Positions 61,876 to 64,000 of a stretch of 64,000 bases of DNA are shown piece by piece. The stretch's first letter is position 1. Each line of letters begins with the position of its first letter. The notes beneath the pieces are model-generated. The model saw only the letters and a program-made list of their open reading frames with translations, ran no database searches and was not told where the DNA came from. The DNA comes from [Empedobacter] haloabium (GTDB lineage Bacteria; Pseudomonadota; Gammaproteobacteria; Burkholderiales; Burkholderiaceae_D), in NCBI GenBank assembly GCA_008011715.2, contig CP136508.1:310001-374000 (forward strand), read 5' to 3'. Both the position numbers and the translations under genes were made by a program.

Positions 61876-62856
61876 TCAAGCATCGCACAGCGCGGCCGTT
61901 TGCGGCGCGCCGATACTGCGGCCTCCCTCGAGGAAGTGGATCATGCGGCGCGGCAGCCAGGCCAGGCTGCCGGGCAGGCGGCCGGTGGCGAAGCCGACGT
62001 GGCCGCCTTCGGCCGGGTAGTCCAGCACCACGTGCGAGGACGCCTTCGTCGGCAGGAATTGCCCCGGCAGGAAAGGGTCGTTGCGGGCGTTCAGCACCAG
62101 GGTCGGCACCGTGATGTCCTCCAGCACGTGCTTGGCGCTGGCGCGGTTCCAGTAATCCTCCACGTTGCGGTAGCCGTGCAGCGGCGCCGTGACGATATTG
62201 TCGAAGGTGTAGAGGTCGGCCGCCGCATGCATCGCATCGAGATCGAACAGGCCGGGGAACTGCGTGTGTTTCGCCGCGCACTTCGGTTTCAAGGTCTGCA
62301 GGAACATGCGCTGGTAGACCTTGTTGAAGCCGCGCCCCAGCGCCTCGCCGCCACGCGCCAGGTCGAGCGGGGCGGACACGGCCACCGCCGCATCGACGAA
62401 TTCCGCCGTGTGCTGCGATTCGCCCAGCCAGCGCAGCAGCACGTTGCCGCCCAGCGAGACGCCGCAGGCGTAGAACTTGCCCGTCGCGCGCGGGTGCAGG
62501 CGGCGCAGGATCCAGTCGGCCTCCTGCGCGTCGCCGGAATGGTAAAAGCGTGGCGCCAGGTTCGGTTCGCCCGAGCAGCCGCGGAAGTGGGGAATCGCGC
62601 CGGACCAGCCACGCGCCACCAGTTCCGCACCGAGGGCGCGGCAGTAATGGCTGTCCGACGAGCCTTCCAGCCCATGGAACAGCACGACAAACGGCGCACC
62701 GGGCGTGCCGTCGATGAAGTCGACATCGATGAAGTCGCCATCGGGCGTCGGCCAGCGCTCGCGGCGCAAGGCCACGGCCGGCTTCGGGATGCACTTGGCG
62801 GGGTAGATCGTCTGGAAGTGACCGTTGGGCAGCCACAGCGGCGCAGAATATTTCAT
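61876..62856 (-). CDS. YheT-like alpha/beta hydrolase
   Basis: 326 residues from the ATG at 62856. The YheT/AB-hydrolase 4 family is recognised by LPNGHFQTIYP at the start, the oxyanion HGLEGSSDS, nucleophile Ser134 in CGVSLGGNVLLRWLGE, acid in LNARNDPFLPGQFLP and histidine in AEGGHVGF. It is probably an esterase or lipase acting on membrane lipids or small esters. It precedes the unknown-function gene by 3 bp. Confidence 0.92.
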   Translation of the reverse strand: MKYSAPLWLPNGHFQTIYPAKCIPKPAVALRRERWPTPDGDFIDVDFIDGTPGAPFVVLFHGLEGSSDSHYCRALGAELVARGWSGAIPHFRGCSGEPNLAPRFYHSGDAQEADWILRRLHPRATGKFYACGVSLGGNVLLRWLGESQHTAEFVDAAVAVSAPLDLARGGEALGRGFNKVYQRMFLQTLKPKCAAKHTQFPGLFDLDAMHAAADLYTFDNIVTAPLHGYRNVEDYWNRASAKHVLEDITVPTLVLNARNDPFLPGQFLPTKASSHVVLDYPAEGGHVGFATGRLPGSLAWLPRRMIHFLEGGRSIGAPQTAALCDA

Positions 62857-62871
62857 GGAAAAGATTTCCTG

Positions 62872-62896
62872 AAAAATGGGGTCTGTCCCCATTTTT
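62872..62896. terminator. Bidirectional hairpin AAAAATGGGG/CCCCATTTTT
   Basis: A perfect 10-bp stem (62872-62881 with 62887-62896), loop TCTGT, with T-runs on both strands. Located just 3' of the SnoaL-like gene, it can terminate its minus-strand transcript. The core GGGGTCTGTCCCC is the dispersed repeat sequence, here apparently adapted as a terminator. Confidence 0.75.
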
Positions 62897-62905
62897 GAAG
62901 AAACA

Positions 62906-63325
62906 TCAATGCAGAATCTGCGAGGGGGGCTCGGCCGGCACGGCGCCGGGCGCGACGGAGACGTGGTGCAGCACGATGCGCCAGCCCTTCGGCGTCTTCA
63001 TGTAAACGTTGGTGGCGACCAGGTGCTGCGGCTCGCCCTGCGCGGCCGTGACACCTTCGACGACCGTGTGCACCGCGCTCATCAGGTTGTGCGTCTCGTG
63101 CAGCTGCGATGGCAGGATGTGCAGGCCGCCGTGTTCCAGCAGCATCGTCCACGATTCGCGGATCGCGCGATGGCCGATCAGGCGGGCGCCGCCCGGGTGG
63201 ACGCAGACGACTTCCTCGTCGTCGGCCCACAGTGCCATCAGCGCTTCCACGTCGGCGCGGTTGAGCGCGTCGTAGAAGGCCGCTTCCACCTCGGCGGGGC
63301 TGCCGTTCAGCTGTTTCTTCTTCAT
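62906..63325 (-). CDS. NTF2-like (SnoaL/nuclear transport factor 2 fold) protein
   Basis: 139 residues from the ATG at 63325 (MKKKQLNGSPAEVEAAFYDAL). NTF2-like features: ALNRADVEALMALWADDEEVVCVHPGG (by parts), HRAIRESWTML, HHVSVAP. Such domains bind small ligands or act as ketosteroid-isomerase-like enzymes; no specific function is assignable. It lies 20 bp after the zinc-finger gene, probably cotranscribed. Confidence 0.88.
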   Translation of the reverse strand: MKKKQLNGSPAEVEAAFYDALNRADVEALMALWADDEEVVCVHPGGARLIGHRAIRESWTMLLEHGGLHILPSQLHETHNLMSAVHTVVEGVTAAQGEPQHLVATNVYMKTPKGWRIVLHHVSVAPGAVPAEPPSQILH

Positions 63326-63344
63326 CGCGCGCGGCCGGACAGGA

Positions 63345-63536
63345 TCAGTGGTGATGAACGGCCGTGCCCGGCTTGATGCGGTAGGCGGTGCCGCAGTAGG
63401 GGCACTTCGCCTCGCCGTTGGCGGCGAAATCAAGGAACACGCGCGGATGGCCGGACCACAGCGGCATGGCCGGGTTCGGGCAAAATGCCGGCAGATCCTT
63501 ACCTTCGAGTTCGACTGGCGTGGTGGCGTTGCTCAT
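63345..63536 (-). CDS. Zinc-finger domain protein (CHCC type)
   Basis: A 63-residue protein with cysteine/histidine ligands in LPAFCPNP, SGHPRVFLD and KCPYCGTAY, the C-H-C-C pattern of the zf-CHCC family related to a mitochondrial complex I subunit (NDUFS6). The bacterial protein role is not established. The tail ends in HHH. Confidence 0.9.
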   Translation of the reverse strand: MSNATTPVELEGKDLPAFCPNPAMPLWSGHPRVFLDFAANGEAKCPYCGTAYRIKPGTAVHHH

Positions 63537-63721
63537 GTTCTGATGCTCCGGAGTTCAAAAAGCACGATTTTAACGGATTCGGGCAGCGCCCAGCATTCGC
63601 CGCTAAAATGACGGCCTTCGAGAACCCCCGTCCAAGCCATGCGCCAGGGCCAGGCCGGGATACCTTTCATGCAGCAGCCGCCAGCCATCGTTTCCAATGT
63701 GTGGCAGGGAAGCCACACTTA

Positions 63722-64000
63722 ATGCAGATGAGCGAAGCAAGCGACGTAACGACCCCCGATCCTGCCGCCTGGCGCGACGGCGTCAGGACCGGTATTCCCA
63801 CCCTGTTCGGCATCGGCGCATGGGGCCTGGTCGTCGGGGTCGCCATGATCAAGTCCGGGCTGACCTTGCCGCAGGCGCTGGGCATGACCTTGATGGTCTT
63901 TGCCGGCTCCGCCCAGCTGGCCTCGCTGCCGCTGATCGCCGCCGGCGCGCCGATCTGGGTCATCTTCGCCACCGCGCTGGTCGTCAACCTGCGCTTCGTG
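63722..64000 (+). CDS. azlC: AzlC-family branched-chain amino acid permease, 3' truncated by window
   Basis: 93 residues to the window end. The opening matches AzlC: WRDGVRTGIPTLFGIGAWG, helix LTLPQALGMTLMVFAGSAQLA and TALVVNLRFV. AzlC with AzlD exports branched-chain amino acids. The start may be 63722 or the ATG two codons on (63728). It diverges from the zinc-finger gene. Confidence 0.88.
   Translation, partial: MQMSEASDVTTPDPAAWRDGVRTGIPTLFGIGAWGLVVGVAMIKSGLTLPQALGMTLMVFAGSAQLASLPLIAAGAPIWVIFATALVVNLRFV

Overview
The window looks like a chromosomal segment of a high-GC betaproteobacterium, most likely an Oxalobacteraceae member of the Massilia/Duganella type. That assignment is inferred from the strong GC bias at third codon positions, the recA-recX, sucCD and hda-pcnB-folK-panB arrangements, a PEP-CTERM protein and abundant GGGGTCTGTCCCC-type intergenic palindromes. 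No rRNA, tRNA, CRISPR array, integrase or insertion sequence was recognised.

Layout. 1-8469: polyamine catabolism (a glutamine-synthetase-like gene cut by the window edge, a SpuC-like aminotransferase and a PuuC-like aldehyde dehydrogenase) interleaved with a sodium/solute symporter, a Gfo/Idh/MocA oxidoreductase and a secreted catalase that has an OxyR-like site upstream. 8638-10429: a two-gene unit of unknown function whose second product carries a C-terminal block nearly identical to one in the type IV secretion locus. 10449-22377: a TonB-dependent receptor and housekeeping genes (panB, DUF486, folK, pcnB, HAD phosphatase, hda, purM), then a PEP-CTERM protein and a PPi-type phosphofructokinase. 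22378-23317: gene-poor, lower-GC leader.

23318-39096: a complete VirB/VirD4 type IV secretion system (T4SS), all on the + strand with many ATGA/GTGA/TAATG overlaps. Order: TrbM/KikA-like protein, virB1, a small cytosolic protein, virB2, B3, B4, B5, a small lipoprotein at the entry-exclusion position, virB6, B7, B8, B9, B10, B11, virD4, an LPD7-domain protein, an OmpA-like lipoprotein and TraX. No relaxase or partition gene is visible, so a protein-delivery role is plausible. The LPD7 protein and the distant 9065-10429 protein share a 40-nt stretch (39/40 identical) encoding ADGLTPEQRAIVM. I propose this block as a T4SS cargo or recruitment signal, with 8638-9054 / 9065-10429 as a candidate immunity/effector pair. 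This is the most interesting hypothesis in the window.

39179-48765: a small membrane protein, a penicillin-acylase-family lipoprotein, an S9 peptidase and a four-gene unit pairing a TctDE-like two-component system with a DUF4212/SSS symporter. 48920-55315: recA (LexA box), recX, DUF2889, sucCD, an FHA protein and a type IV pilin with an excellent sigma-54 promoter. 55467-64000: a beta-helix secreted protein in a lower-GC pocket, a class C beta-lactamase, a PilZ/YcgR protein, moaC, a BepA-like M48 protease, a YheT-like hydrolase, small conserved genes and the start of azlC.
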